Shown: positions 1 to 11,580, counted from the first letter of the stretch. The stretch: DNA of 64,000 nucleotides from Siphonodentalium dalli (GCA_032622095.1 CP136069.1:101956278-102020277); one strand, 5' to 3'. The notes: generated from the letters alone by a model not told the origin. Numbers and translations: made by a program.

Positions 1-596
1 GTGACCCTTCTGATGGGGTCATCCGAAGTACCATCTGGGGTTCTTATAAAGGTTCCCCGAAGAACCATGTGGGGATATATTATGGTTCCCTTAAGAACCC
101 TGTTCTGTTATGAACGTGTACACCATCCAGCCCGAGTGTACGAGCATGGCGGAATATGCATTATAGCTATAGGTAGAAAACTAAGAATTCGAATTATGTT
201 ATATGGAGTATGGGTTAACGCATTGGGTGTGCGGTATTGATGTTGTCGATGCCGAATAACGATGGGTGCTGTATCGCAGAACACCTGCTTAGGCGAAGAA
301 CCACCAATATCAATATATATATATACATGTACATGTCTACTGAATATCTGTCTTTAAAATAAAATAATTTGCACTGGTTTTAAGAACAATTATTTTTTGC
401 GATTTTTTTTTATCTGTTGGTCCAGGTTATCTTATAATGGCTCTTAAAGCTCCATAAAGTGACGAAATGCTCGATGAATTGTGAGAATAAGCTTCCATTT
501 TTCAAATTTGTGCGTTTTCAGCTCCAAGATGAGTGCATGGTGATAAATTTGGACTTGTTGTCAACGTTAGGATAATGTGGGGAACGATGCGACGCG
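1..596. other. Unassigned DNA with small GGTTC/GAACC palindromes
   Basis: No coding frame here resembles a known protein. The 79-codon frame open at the left edge has no recognisable motif. Between about 40 and 110 the motif GGTTC...GAACC recurs (GGTTCCCCGAAGAACC, then GGTTCCCTTAAGAACC), which gives short stem-loops. I see nothing else to support a feature. Confidence 0.3.
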
Positions 597-612
597 GGGC
601 ATAATGCGACAG
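597..612 (+). repeat. GGGCATAATGCGACA motif, copy 1 of 2
   Basis: The string GGGCATAATGCGACA occurs here and again near 2321-2335 in the same orientation. The two copies bracket the LINE tail at 1660-2291. They may be pieces of one older repeat split by later insertions, but the match is short. Confidence 0.35.
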
Positions 613-1173
613 CCGGTCGTTAACATATATCTTTTATTCTTCCATGTCTGAAGAGTCAATATATAATCAAGCAAAATACATAGAATATAAATAAGGAATT
701 ACACAAACATTTCATGCACAAACACAGAGACACAGGACATTAATATAAATGGACACACACATATATAGTGGCATGAAACCCGTAATAATGAACTAATGTC
801 TATTGTCCCCGAACATCCAAAGGTTCCATATTTGAGCGGCTTCTCTTACCATAAAATCGACAATCTCCAGGACATCATCAGCGATGCCATGGAGAGAGTT
901 TGGGATATTATTATAGAGTAAAATACATAGGGTTTTAATTTTGATATAATTCTGAATCAACGAATTATCTCAGTAAGGTATGTCGGCCGATAAAGTATTG
1001 TATGACACAGTTTAAGGTCTGATTTCGATATATGTAAATATACATATATCACATAGTCATAAATGGAGGTGGTTATATACACCTACATAAACGTTCAATA
1101 ATTCTATTACAGGTTAGCCACTGTCGCGTATCATACTGTCTTACATAACTCGTGCATTAGATTTCACAAAGCC

Positions 1174-1337
1174 GTCAATGCGTATCGATGGTGTGGTATA
1201 TCAAGTATACGTCCTCAACGAATTCCAACATGCTAGTAATTGCACAATGAGAAAGTCAATGCGTATCGATGGTGTGGCATATCAAGTATACGTCCTCAAC
1301 GAATTCCAACATGCATAGTAATTGCATAATGAGAAAG
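1174..1337 (+). repeat. Tandem duplication, ~82-bp unit x2
   Basis: The stretch starting GTCAATGCGTATCGATGG at 1174 repeats at 1255 with only a few differences (GTGTGGTATA against GTGTGGCATA, and a 2-bp indel after AACATGC). The near-identity suggests a young local duplication. A minus-strand 91-codon frame across the second copy has no recognisable domain and is probably fortuitous. Confidence 0.75.
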
Positions 1338-1659
1338 TAAAATTTCTTGTATCTGGGGTATTTGTGGCATGCTTTCCAAAGATGGGACATGTGTAGGTTT
1401 GTTTGGACGGTAGCGAAACGACCGAAGTCACTCTGTGTTGTTACAAGGTGTTGCCATTCGTTTCTAGAGTTGGACATCATTGCTTTGTTGTTAATCTCAC
1501 ATGCGAAATGACGGAGTAGAGGTACCCACATTTGGTGACCCGATTTTTGAATGGTTTATAACTTTCGGCAGGTCTTGTAAATGTAAAAACGAGAACATCT
1601 TACCACTACCACCAAAGCTATTATGCCTATTTTGGTACAGTAAGACGAGTGATATAGTA

Positions 1660-2291
1660 ATTTGATCAGTTCTATGTGCACCGGTTATTCACATTCATTC
1701 ATACTGCGAACTTACAGAACTTTCAAAGACAATTATGACATAGAACCGTACCTGAGGCACGTTCGATTGTCCGCGACAAGAGAGATGTTCACTCGACTAC
1801 GTGTTAGCAATCATATTTTAGCTATAGAACAGGGTCGACACACGCAACCGAAGACGCCATTAAAAGACAGAATTTGTCACATGTGTGATAAACTTAAAGT
1901 TGAAACAGAAACAACATTTTATTATGGAATGCAGTGCGTACGCTGACTCTAGAAACGACTTGTTTAATATTGCTCAAAATTATAGCATAGATTTCATAAA
2001 CATGAGTGATGATCATAAGTTCATTTTTATAATGAAAAACAATGACAAACAAAACAAATAATCAATTTCGTGTGCAACATGGTCCGGTTATTCTTTCTAA
2101 AAAGACAGAATGTCAATATGGGGAAATAAACGTTGAAAGTATTAATTTATAATACTAATGATTATTTATCGTATGCCTATTACATGTATTTCATTTCAAT
2201 GTGTAACTTTTCATGTATTAACTGTTATTTGCAACTGCCTCCATTGGTGTATTGCAATAAATCATCTTATCTTATCTTATGTTATCTTATT
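1660..2291 (+). mobile_element. 5'-truncated non-LTR retrotransposon 3' end
   Basis: The open frame from 1662 resembles the extreme C-terminus of APE-type LINE proteins. It has an RxRVSNHxLAIE segment, a run with KTPLKDRICHMC, then a cysteine pair. Near 1920 the frame shifts; the continuing frame reads on through a second cysteine to a TAA at 2059-2061. The finger is therefore C-x2-C followed by a distal C, with the usual histidine apparently replaced by threonine. After ~200 bp of 3' UTR come AATAAA and a microsatellite-like tail of TCTTA/TTATC units ending near 2291, typical of LINE insertion ends. It is a dead, 5'-truncated copy. I cannot assign the clade from this short piece. Confidence 0.7.
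1662..2061 (+). pseudogene. LINE ORF2 C-terminal fragment (zinc-knuckle region), frameshifted
   Basis: The first ~86 codons are in one frame. A shift near 1920 moves coding to another frame that ends at 2061. In the family this region follows the RT and carries a small CCHC-like finger of uncertain role, possibly nucleic-acid binding. Here the CHMC pair is visible and the expected His is not. The LINE-type (TCTTA)n tail downstream supports the assignment. No RT motif is present, so the fragment cannot act alone. Confidence 0.6.
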
Positions 2292-2572
2292 GAGTGAGAG
2301 GCATGTTGTCTGCATGGTTGTGGGGCATAATGCGACACTCGGGTGCAAACAGTACGAGAAAACGTTCTGATTAGGCATAATTTTGGCAAATCAAACCTGG
2401 AAAAATAAACCTTATCGTGACCTTCGTTCAAAAGAATAGAAATGAAAAAAACATATTCGATAACTCCTACAGGATTATTATGTTTTGCTAATATACTGTT
2501 CATTTCATTTCAGATAACTGTGGTCATTGTTTGAGACTGAGATTCACAATACAATATAGTTTAACAAACAAG

Positions 2573-4790
2573 TTAGTCCAGGAGATATTGGTCGACCTCT
2601 TCACCCCCCACCCCCCAGGACTTAACTTCACCCCACTAATTTTCTTCCTTAAGGTCTCCTCTGATTTTGTTCACTTGTTAACAAGAAAAAAAAGTAGCCG
2701 CAGAGACTCCAGACAAGATGGCGTCCATCATGGCGGCCATTTTTTTTAAATGCACCAGGTCTCTTTGATCGCCATTATAGTAAAGATGATAGCACATGCG
2801 GTCTTGTTTTCCGCTTGATTCGTTATGCTAATATACAACCCTTACAAATTACCCAAAACTCCGACCCCAGAATCCAATATGGCGGCCAAGATGGCCTCCG
2901 AAATGTGAAAATATGCTATTTTTCTGACATGTTACCACCTTTCGTTTGTCTCTGTGGGAAAATGTTAGAATTTTTGCGTCATGTTATACATTTATCATAT
3001 AGAGGAGTCATTGGCGAATACATGGGGACCATAATATGCATTCATTGCGGGATATTTTTGTCCGATATCATGTTTTCCCAAATGCCGGTATCATAGGTCA
3101 AAGCCGAATCTCCGTTAATAACGCGATGTTATGTTTCGAATCAATGAATGTTATTGCTATTATAACAACACCCATGCATATATATTTGCAGGAGATACTC
3201 GAGCTAGGATTCCTCTTATACCTGAGTTGAGGAATATTTACCCAAATCCAAGATGGCGGCCAAAATGGCCACCAGAAATAAAAAATCGCCGAAAATCGCA
3301 GATTTTAACATCAGTGAGCATTATTGTCATGACAACTCCACACTTGCTTACTATTGTAAGTTGGGAACACTTAGGCGAAGAACTTTCCTTGTACCATATC
3401 CAAATAAAAGTCCCCCAAATCCAAAATCCGAAATTCCCTCATATTCACATCATTGGGCATTATTGTCGAGACAACTCCATCCATGCGTACAGTTGAGTTG
3501 GAAATACTGAGGTGAAGTAATTACCTTACATCTCATGCAAGAAATGGTTTTCCAAATCGAAGATGGCGGCCAAAATGGCGACCGAAATTTGAAAATAAGT
3601 CTACATTACTTTACTTTCTTAGGATGGGCGTTATTGTTTCGCGATTTCTACCCACCATTACATGTTGATATGTATGAATTATTCATTAGGGTTTGGCAAG
3701 TGATACTCACAGTCAATATCGCGGCCAAATGGCGGGCAGAAATTGAAAATAAGCCGATATTATCACATACTAATTTCAACTTTTTGTCATAATATTGATT
3801 TGTATAAACGAAACGGTACATAATATAAGCCATATATTAGTTCCAATGTAAGTCGTAGCCTTTTGGAAGGATGAAAACCCACAATCGCAATGTGGCATTT
3901 CAAAATCCATTCTCCACTAAGGGCTCATACTGGCCGTAACCGTATATAGGTGCGCCGAATAGTCATATTATGACTTCCAAGAATCAAAACAACAGTACCT
4001 GAGCTTATTCTGAATTGCCACATTCAGCATTATCTAGACTCGTTTCCGTCTCTTCGTCAGATTAATCTATCTCACTCACAACAACAGTTCAGTACTCTTC
4101 TTTGTAGGAGTGTGCCACTAATCGGAATGTTTCAAACAATACATATGCTGGTGTCCAGCTCACGTGTTGGTTTCGAAAGCTTGGAATTCTTAGCGAGCTT
4201 CATTCGTGGTATAGCTTATGGTATAATTCAGATGCTACATATGGGGTATATGCGTCATCTTTTGCGATACACTATACAGGTATTCGGTGACCTAATGGGG
4301 TTAACAACGTGTACAGCTGGTGATCTTCCAAAAGAGCCACTTCTCAATATATGGTTCATCAATTCACATACTCATCTAATGCACTGACGTACCCGGACAA
4401 CTTCTGTATATGGCTTCGAATGTTGAAAGCCCGATATTTGACGGATGCATTTCTGCTAAGGCGTAGAAGACCATAATGCATAATATATCCAAACTCCTTG
4501 AACATGATCATAAGAACAAGCTTGTTGGCGTCCAGCAATCGTCTCACCGAACATATCCAAGCAGATGATAACAATACACACGGTGCTAGTTTGTGGGTAT
4601 GTGTCATGATAGTGGAAATGAAATTGGACCATGACTGCACCGCCCCTTATTTTGTTATGTTTTAGATTCAGACATGATCTCATGTGTGGCTTTGCTTTCC
4701 TTGTATGCTAAGATTGTATGTCCCCATCCGTTTTGAAGCCGTTCCTAAACAACTGGACCAGGAGTATGCCATTTGCTACTGCTGTATAAG
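2573..4790 (+). repeat. Left inverted arm of the foldback
   Basis: The arm is built from related sub-repeats, each opening with a block like CCAAGATGGCGGCCAAAATGG (at about 2717, 2878, 3250, 3561 and 3718), spaced roughly 160-370 bp. Compared with the right arm it lacks about 40 bp near 3430, where the right arm keeps one more GGCGCC/GGCGG block. That is consistent with a small deletion inside the left arm. The inner part (3985-4790) is clearly homologous to the right arm but much more diverged than the outer part. Confidence 0.8.
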
Positions 4791-5269
4791 CCCCACCAAG
4801 ACTGGGGTGTAGTCTTAAAGGCGATACCTTTGATAGTTGGTTGATATGTCATACTCACGCTGGGTGGTATGGTTCAAGAAAGTACAAATGCCATCAACAA
4901 AAGGGTGAAATGTTCAACGCGAAGAACATCCAGAGGAATGTTACGTTGATGAGCACTTGCATTCAGTTCAACAAACGTTGGTACACCAAGTGATTTCTTG
5001 GTAACATCACCATTTTCCTGCATGAGACATTAACTACTATATTCTAAAGTTATATATATATAAAGCTATATGATCATAAAGGTCGCGTTCCCCAACGGCC
5101 ACAGCCATTGCCATCGAGACTGTAAATTGTTCTTTAAATACATAGTGAAATAAATGCACCATAGTTACTGACATTTTCTTGAATAATACCGCCCACATAC
5201 TGACACTAACCCCGAGAGAGGATAACAAAACACGCATACATTCATGCTATAAAGACGTTATCCTTTAGT

Positions 5270-7466
5270 CCATCCGACTGTTTTGAGGGAGGCTAGCATA
5301 TTATTATCCAGACAAAAGTGTACGTAGTTGAATCAGAAAGGCTTCGAAACGGATGTGGAAATACAATCTTACCACACCAAATAAAACCGACACGCACGAC
5401 ATTCGATATCTTAAACATGCACCAGGTGTAGGGGTGGTGTATACAGTGGCCCATTTCATTCCCACTATCATGGCGCATGTCCACAAACTAGCACCGCGAG
5501 CATTGTTCTTCTCTGCTGGGAGATATTCGACGAGACAACTGCGGGGCGTCACACAGTTTGCTTCGGATAATGGTCAAGAAGTGTGGGTAGTCTGTACACT
5601 CGGGTCTTCTCCTTAGCAGATAGACATCTGTCCAAGGGAATGAGACAGCTAGCAACATTCGAAACACTGTCGAAGTTGTCCACATATGCCAATGCGTTCG
5701 CTGAGTTTGTGAGTTGACGAACCATTTATTGAGAAGTGACTAGTTAACTGGTTCGCCAGGTGTACATGTCGTTATCCCATGGGGTATGAGACACATACAT
5801 AGAGATGACCTGTAAGCTAGACACCGGAAAATGAATTGTTTGAAACGTTAAGATTAGAGGGACCCTACTCCCAGGAAGTGGTGAATACTTTGTCGGTGTG
5901 CGCGACCTAGATTTTTCAGACAAAGAAATGGAAGCTGGTCCAGATAATTATGGACGTGACGTGGCATATCAGAATCTGTTATCATGTAATTGTTCTGATA
6001 TAACTATTCGGCGCACCTACGCTTACGGCCATTATCGGCGCTAAGTGGAGACTGGATTTCGAAATGCCACATCGCGATATTAATTGTGGTGTTTCATATT
6101 TCCAGAAGGATACGAGCTATGTTATGCGTTTTGATACCTTTAAGTTAATTAGTAGATGGTTTATGTACAGTTTCGTCCATACATACCGATATTATGACAA
6201 AAAGTTGAAATTAATATGTGAAAATATCGATTTCTTTTCTATTTCTAGCCGCCAATTTAGCAGCGATATTGGCTGTGAGTATCAATTGCCAAACCCTAAT
6301 GAATACTTCATGTCACTATTCCATATCAACATGTAATGGTGGATAGAAATCGCGAAACAATAACGCCCATCGTAAGAAAGTAAAGTAATGTAGACTTGTT
6401 TTCAAATTTCGGTCGCCATTTTGGCCGCCATCTTCGATTTGGAAAACAATTTCTTGCATGAGATGTAATGTAATTACTTCACCTCAGTATTTACAACTCA
6501 ATTGTAAGCATGGGTGGATTTGTCTCGACAATAATGCCCAATGATGTGAATATGAGGGAATTTCGGTGATTTTTCAAAATCTGTCCGCCATTGTGGGCGC
6601 CATTTTGGATTTGGGGGACTTTTATTTGGATATGGTACAAGGAAAGTTCTTCGCCTAAGTGTTCCCAACTTACAATAGTAAGCAAGTGTGGAGTTGTCAT
6701 GACAATAATGCTCACTGGTGTTAAAATCAGCGATTTTCGGCGATTTTTTATTTCTGGTGGCCATTTTGGCCACCATCTTGGATTTGGGTAAATATTCCTC
6801 AACTCAGGTATAAGAGGAATCCTAGCTCGAGTATCTCCTGCAAATATATATGCATGGGTGTTGTTATAATAGCAATAACATTCATTGATTCGAAACATAA
6901 CATCGCGTTATTAACGGAGATTCGGCTTTGGCCTATGATACCGGCATTTGGGAAAACGTGATATCGGACAAAAATATCCCGCAATGAATGCATATTATGG
7001 TCCCCATATGTTCGCCAATGACTCCTCTATATGACAAATGTATAACATGACGCACAAATTCTAACATTTTCCCACAGAGACAAACGAAAGGTGGTAACAT
7101 GTCAGAAAAATAGCATATTTTCACATTTCGGCGGCCATCTTGGCCGCCATATTGGATTCTGGTGTCGGATTTTTGGCTAATTTGTAAGGATTATATATTA
7201 GCATAACGAATCGAGCGGAAAACAAGACCGCATGTGCTATCATCTTTACTATAATGGCGATCAAAGAGACCTGGTGCATTTAAAAAAAATGGCCGCCATG
7301 ATGGACGCCATCTTGTCTGGAGTCTCTGCGGCCACTTTTTTTTCTTGTTAACAAGTGAAAAATATTAGAAGAGACCTTAAGGAAGAAAATTAGTGGGGTG
7401 AAGTTAAGTCCTGGGGGGGGGGGGGGGGGGGGGGGTGCAGAGGTCGACCAATATCTCCTGGACTAA
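5270..7466 (-). repeat. Right inverted arm of the foldback
   Basis: This is the reverse complement of 2573-4790. It includes a long G tract (about 7417-7435) where the left arm has C runs near 2605-2618, so the homopolymer expanded after the arms formed. The inner part, read on the minus strand, holds a short run around an LLRRRP motif that is partly shared with the left arm. I cannot name a protein for it. Confidence 0.8.
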
Positions 7467-7643
7467 GTAGACATCGTTCTTATTTATGACCACAGATTTG
7501 TTTCTACAACTCCAATAAAACCGATTCGCCAACAACAACGCCACCATGCCTGCAGTACAGTGTCCAATCGCCGGCTGCGCATACCTAACACCTAGACGAT
7601 GTAATAGTAGCCGCTCTAATCACCACCACAGTACAACGCATGT
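7467..7643 (+). pseudogene. Gypsy element leader and gag start
   Basis: An ATG at 7546 sits in a good animal start context (GCCACCATGCC) and opens a frame with a CPIAGC pair, as in the N-terminus of the Gag of some invertebrate Ty3/Gypsy elements. The frame shifts within ~25 codons; an alternative frame continues the expected sequence to about 7643. It resumes at 9451 beyond the inserted LTR-like element. The upstream ~75 bp is probably leader. No 5' LTR is visible between this point and the foldback end at 7466. Confidence 0.6.
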
Positions 7644-8101
7644 GGAATCACGGAACTAAATGGTTTCCCATAGGCGACAGTGTTAACGTTTCGGCCAAAT
7701 TCGCTGAATTGAAGCCTGAAGGCCATACCAGTGATGTTTACCCAGCTAGATTGACACCAGTTGATCACGAAAATGCAAGAAAAATCATAGGTCATGTGTT
7801 TACTTTTTAAAATAAATCCCCAAGTGTACGACAGGGCTATCTCACAGCCAAATTTGATCTGGAAAAACCCAGATCTACAACAGCTAGTTAAATACATTTC
7901 CCGCTCACAAAAATCCGTTCCCCCATTCATTCACCAGTTTAAATTATTTAGATATTATGTACAAATCAAATAAACGCGATGTCATCCTTTAATAACGTGT
8001 CGCATGTATCAGGTGAAGGTCATTCTTCAGTTACCTTCACCTTTAGGGTTCCACGGTGTACTCGCTCCCCGACTCTAGAACACATTTAGCTCCCTGATTC
8101 C
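7644..8101. repeat. Left 458-bp terminal direct repeat
   Basis: It runs from GGAATCACGG to CTGATTCC. It contains an AATAAA on the plus strand (~7969) and a perfect 10-bp stem, AGGTGAAGGT / ACCTTCACCT, at 8011-8020 and 8033-8042 with a 12-nt loop. It differs from the right copy by about two substitutions (GCCTGAAGG here against GCCTGCAGG; TTTGATCTGG against TTTGTTCTGG). The 104-codon minus-strand frame is open in both copies only because they are duplicates. Confidence 0.85.
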
Positions 8102-8992
8102 GATATATATGTATATGTGTGAATAACAGCGTTTCTTATAGTATTTTATCAAAATATAGACCTTACTGAAATCAAAAATGGATTATATCGAGCAGTAGTG
8201 GTTTATTTTTCCAATATGAGGCATCCTGAAAATTAGTGTCAATCCTCAAAATAAAGCAAAAAAATTTAGCTTTTTTTTCAATTTTACTAGCTAATGCATC
8301 TTGTATAACTGAAGTATGTCCTTATATACCGTAATATTACTAAATTGAAGAGGAAATGTTAATATACATTTTGAGAGGGATATATTGTCCAATTTTAAAC
8401 CCTTTTCATGCAGAATTTGGCAATTTATAATAAATATTTACCAAAATTAACAGAAAATATAAATTAAAAATATTTTAATAGCAATGTAAAGCAACCATAA
8501 GTCAATTTAAATATCGAAACATTATGATACAACATCAGACACAGCCTCAGGCATGAAATTTTACCAGATGGCAGGGCATACTGTCTGTTTAACAAAGCTG
8601 CCATGACAGTTTTGCACGACAGTAACTCTAGTGGTGATGTCATCACCCCCCCCCGACTTGGGGTGGGGCTACGGTCCCAGATAAGGCTACTGGGTGCCGG
8701 AAAAGCTTAATTGGGTCAAATGACACATTTTCCCAATGGGGGGGGGGGGGGGGCTAACACTCCTCAAAATTGTGGGGAGGGGGCTTAAGACCCCCTGACC
8801 CCCTAATGGTACCTGACATCCATGGAAAATTACCAGATTTATCACTTTCTCACTATCTACAGGGGAATCCATGCGTTTCTTCTTTAAATCTGTCCAAAAT
8901 GTGGTCATTTTCATTTGAAAATAAGAAAATATGGAAATAACAACTTATCATGGTGAGACGTGAAATTTCGTAAAATTCTAATTTTTCTTATA
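8102..8992. other. Interior of the LTR-like element, non-coding
   Basis: This 891-bp AT-rich interior shows no gag, protease, RT or integrase signature in any frame. It includes a C run and a G run (about 8647 and 8740) and purine-rich stretches near 8770. I found no clear primer-binding site beside 8102 and no polypurine tract before 8993. Confidence 0.6.
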
Positions 8993-9450
8993 GGAATCAC
9001 GGAACTAAATGGTTTCCCATAGGCGACAGTGTTAACGTTTCGGCCAAATTCGCTGAATTGAAGCCTGCAGGCCATACCAGTGATGTTTACCCAGCTAGAT
9101 TGACACCAGTTGATCACGAAAATGCAAGAAAAATCATAGGTCATGTGTTTACTTTTTAAAATAAATCCCCAAGTGTACGACAGGGCTATCTCACAGCCAA
9201 ATTTGTTCTGGAAAAACCCAGATCTACAACAGCTAGTTAAATACATTTCCCGCTCACAAAAATCCGTTCCCCCATTCATTCACCAGTTTAAATTATTTAG
9301 ATATTATGTACAAATCAAATAAACGCGATGTCATCCTTTAATAACGTGTCGCATGTATCAGGTGAAGGTCATTCTTCAGTTACCTTCACCTTTAGGGTTC
9401 CACGGTGTACTCGCTCCCCGACTCTAGAACACATTTAGCTCCCTGATTCC
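8993..9450. repeat. Right 458-bp terminal direct repeat
   Basis: Same length and boundaries as the left copy, including the 10-bp stem at about 9360-9391. It is followed directly by ATGTG and the resumed Gypsy gag frame. Confidence 0.85.
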
Positions 9451-9546
9451 ATGTGCCAATACCTCCTGCCATCGCTAAAGTGGAAAACGTGAAACGACCT
9501 ACCATATCTGCAGCAGGTACCAGCGAAGAAAGGACGTACTTCACAG

Positions 9547-11295
9547 TTGTTAGAATGTTGTGACGACCCACTCAGAAAGGACCTAACGAGATCAGCTGGC
9601 GGCAGCCTCACAAATAAAACTGAAAATGAAGTAAAAAGACTAGCTGTCCGAGAAGAAAACACCATGGTTGCCCGTGTGACGCTGCATAACATGCGACAAG
9701 ACCGAGACGAAGCAATTCGTAGTTTCGCTGGACCACTTCGTGGACAAGCCAGTGTATGCAAATTTCTAATGCAATGCCAAGGATGTGACGGTGAAGTCAA
9801 CTACACAGAAGAAATACTTCGTGACGTTCTTTCGCGTGGACTTGCTGACCCGGAGCTTCAATTTGACCTTCTCGGTGACAAAAACCAAGATATGCCTCTA
9901 GAGGAGGTCTTTCAGTTTGTTGAAGCCAAGGAAGCCGGTAAACGCTCAGCTTCTCGCCTCCTGGATTCTCGCGCAGTGGAAGCCGCTCGTAGCTCCTATA
10001 AACACAACAAACAGTCTGACATGAAGGACAAATGTGAACCATGTTCATACTGTGGAAAACGAAAACTCTGCAATCGTGATCATCACCTGGAATGTGTTTG
10101 CCACAACAAAGACAAGCCGAAAGTGCAAAAACCCGCTGCTTCTAGCATGGTTGAATGTGATGGTGCAGTGTTAGGTACGTTATGTTCCGCGAGTGACTCT
10201 CAGGACAATCGGGATCATCACCTGGAATGTGTTTGCCGCAGCAAAGACAAGCCGAAAGTGAAAAAACCCGCTACTTCTAGCATGGTTGAATGTGATGGTG
10301 CAGTGTTCGATGCGTTATGTTCCGCGAGTGACTCTCAGGACAGAAAAAGTGACAAGGCCATCGCACATCACGTTTACGACATGCTTTCGGACGCTTGGTT
10401 CAGGAAAAGTTTGAAGCCTCAGCCATTCGTTGAACTCAAAGCAAAAGTCCTACCAGCAGACTACGATGCACTTGGGTTCATAACCACCTTCCGACCCAAG
10501 ACAGCTCATTTGTCGGCAATGGCAGACACGGGATGCCAGAGTTGCCTCGCCGGCATTAGAGTCAATCATCGCCTTGGTCTGCGACAATCTGACCTAATTC
10601 ATGTCACTACGAAGATGCACGCTGCTAACAGAAAAGGTATCAAGATCATCGGCGCCACCGTAATTCGACTTTCCGGTGTTTATGGACAAGGACAATCTGT
10701 CGAAACTAGGCAAATGACTTATGTGACAGAGTCTTCTGACAAACTATTTCTCAGCAGGGAGGCATGCACCGACATTGGTATCATTTCTACCACCGTTCCC
10801 AATTCCCATGGTAGGCGAAATACACAACATGTCAACTACAGTACTGCCGACGCCGTGCATACTGATGGGGATGGGTACAATGACGTTATGAACATGAATG
10901 GGATTTCAGCGTCATGTGACTGTCCACGACGTCAGCCAACACCACCGCCACCAACCAAATTTCCATTTCCTGCCACCGAAGAAAACAGGTCGAAGTTGCA
11001 CAACTATCTCATGAATCACTACAAATCTAGCACATTCAACATCTGTGAACACCAACCTTTGCCTCTGATGGATGGACCACCTATGCGGGTAATGGTCGAC
11101 TCGAATGCAACACCGGTTGCTTACCACACGACTATACCTGTCCCACTTCACTGGCAAGATAAAGTCAAATCAGGACTTGACCAGGACGTAAGGCTGGGAG
11201 TACTGGAACCAGTCCCTGTGGGCGAACCGGTCATTTGCACTAAGAAGAATGGGATGCCGCTAAGAACAATTGGCGATCCCATATGCACGTGGTAA
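9547..11295 (+). pseudogene. Gypsy Gag-protease-RT(N) polyprotein fragment, 582 codons
   Basis: Residues ~1-165 match the Gag capsid-like region of invertebrate Gypsy elements. A shortened cysteine finger follows (CSYC near residue 160). Residues 176-265 are two tandem 45-residue repeats (10072-10206 and 10207-10341), each containing DHHLECVC. An aspartic protease site, DTG, is at 327-329 (D codon at 10525). From about 520 the sequence enters RT (LGVLEPVPVGEPV, then KKNGMP), but part of this conserved RT segment is missing and the frame ends at 11295. The frame opens after a deletion rather than at the true start, which lies at 7546. The protein would process and copy the element's RNA if intact; this copy cannot. 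Confidence 0.8.
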
Positions 11296-11580
11296 AAAGA
11301 AGACAGTATTCGACGCATGGAATGGATACCACAGTATACAATCCATGAATCGGACCGTCACCTGACTACTTTCATTACACCATGGGGGAAGATATCGTTA
11401 CAAGACAGCACATCAAGGCTATATCGCTCCCGGTGACGGCTACACCAGACGTTATGATGAGATAGTGTCAGACTTTCCAAACAAAACAAAGTGCATTGAC
11501 GACGTATTGCTGAATGGCTTGACATTTGTGGTCGACACGGGATCATCCTAAATCCTGAAAAATTCGAGTTTAGGCAAGAT
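11296..11580 (+). pseudogene. Gypsy RT core remnant, frameshifted
   Basis: Short pieces in alternating frames carry recognisable RT parts: TVFDAWNGYHS near 11305, GDGYTRRYDEI near 11435 and the catalytic box as CIDD near 11492 (YxDD in the family). A deletion after LLN removes part of the palm, and a stop follows. Neighbouring frames in register on both sides make the assignment firm, but no functional RT can be read. Confidence 0.75.

Larger units (their letters stand above)
2573..7466. mobile_element. 4.9-kb foldback element with ~2.2-kb inverted arms
   Basis: The sequence from 2573 (TTAGTCCAGGAGATATTGG) is matched in reverse complement by sequence ending at 7466. The outer ~1.3 kb of the arms (to ~3800 and from ~6170) is nearly identical. 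Homology then continues more weakly to about 4790 and 5270, for example at 4145 against 5850, 4345 against 5730 and 4590 against 5480. A spacer of roughly 450 bp lies in the centre. The ends read TA-GTCCAG...CTGGAC-TA, so TA may be a target duplication. No transposase is recognisable, so it is probably non-autonomous or decayed. Several 60-135-codon frames in the arms duplicate each other because of the inversion and look non-coding. Confidence 0.85.
7644..9450. mobile_element. 1.8-kb LTR-like non-autonomous element inserted in Gypsy gag
   Basis: Two direct repeats of exactly 458 bp (7644-8101 and 8993-9450) flank an 891-bp non-coding interior. Each repeat starts GGAATCA and ends TGATTCC, a 7-bp inverted terminal pair. 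The whole is flanked by ATGTG on both sides (ambiguous by one base with CATGT), consistent with a 5-bp target duplication, and removing it restores the gag reading order. I saw only two substitutions between the repeats, so insertion looks recent. The layout fits a TRIM-type LTR retrotransposon. Primer-binding and polypurine tracts are not obvious on either strand, so the class is inferred from termini and duplication only. Confidence 0.8.

Noticed and set aside
1256..1531. 91-codon minus frame
   Set aside because: Part of it is inside the 82-bp tandem duplication and no motif is recognisable.
3131..3496. 121-codon plus frame duplicated as a 135-codon minus frame at 6491-6898
   Set aside because: The apparent protein conservation is produced by the inverted arms of the foldback. 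Both strands and several overlapping frames are open, and there is no domain.
7616..7930. 104-codon minus frame repeated as 122 codons at 8911-9279
   Set aside because: It lies within the 458-bp terminal repeats. Identity of the two frames follows from repeat identity, and the frames run out of the repeat at different points.
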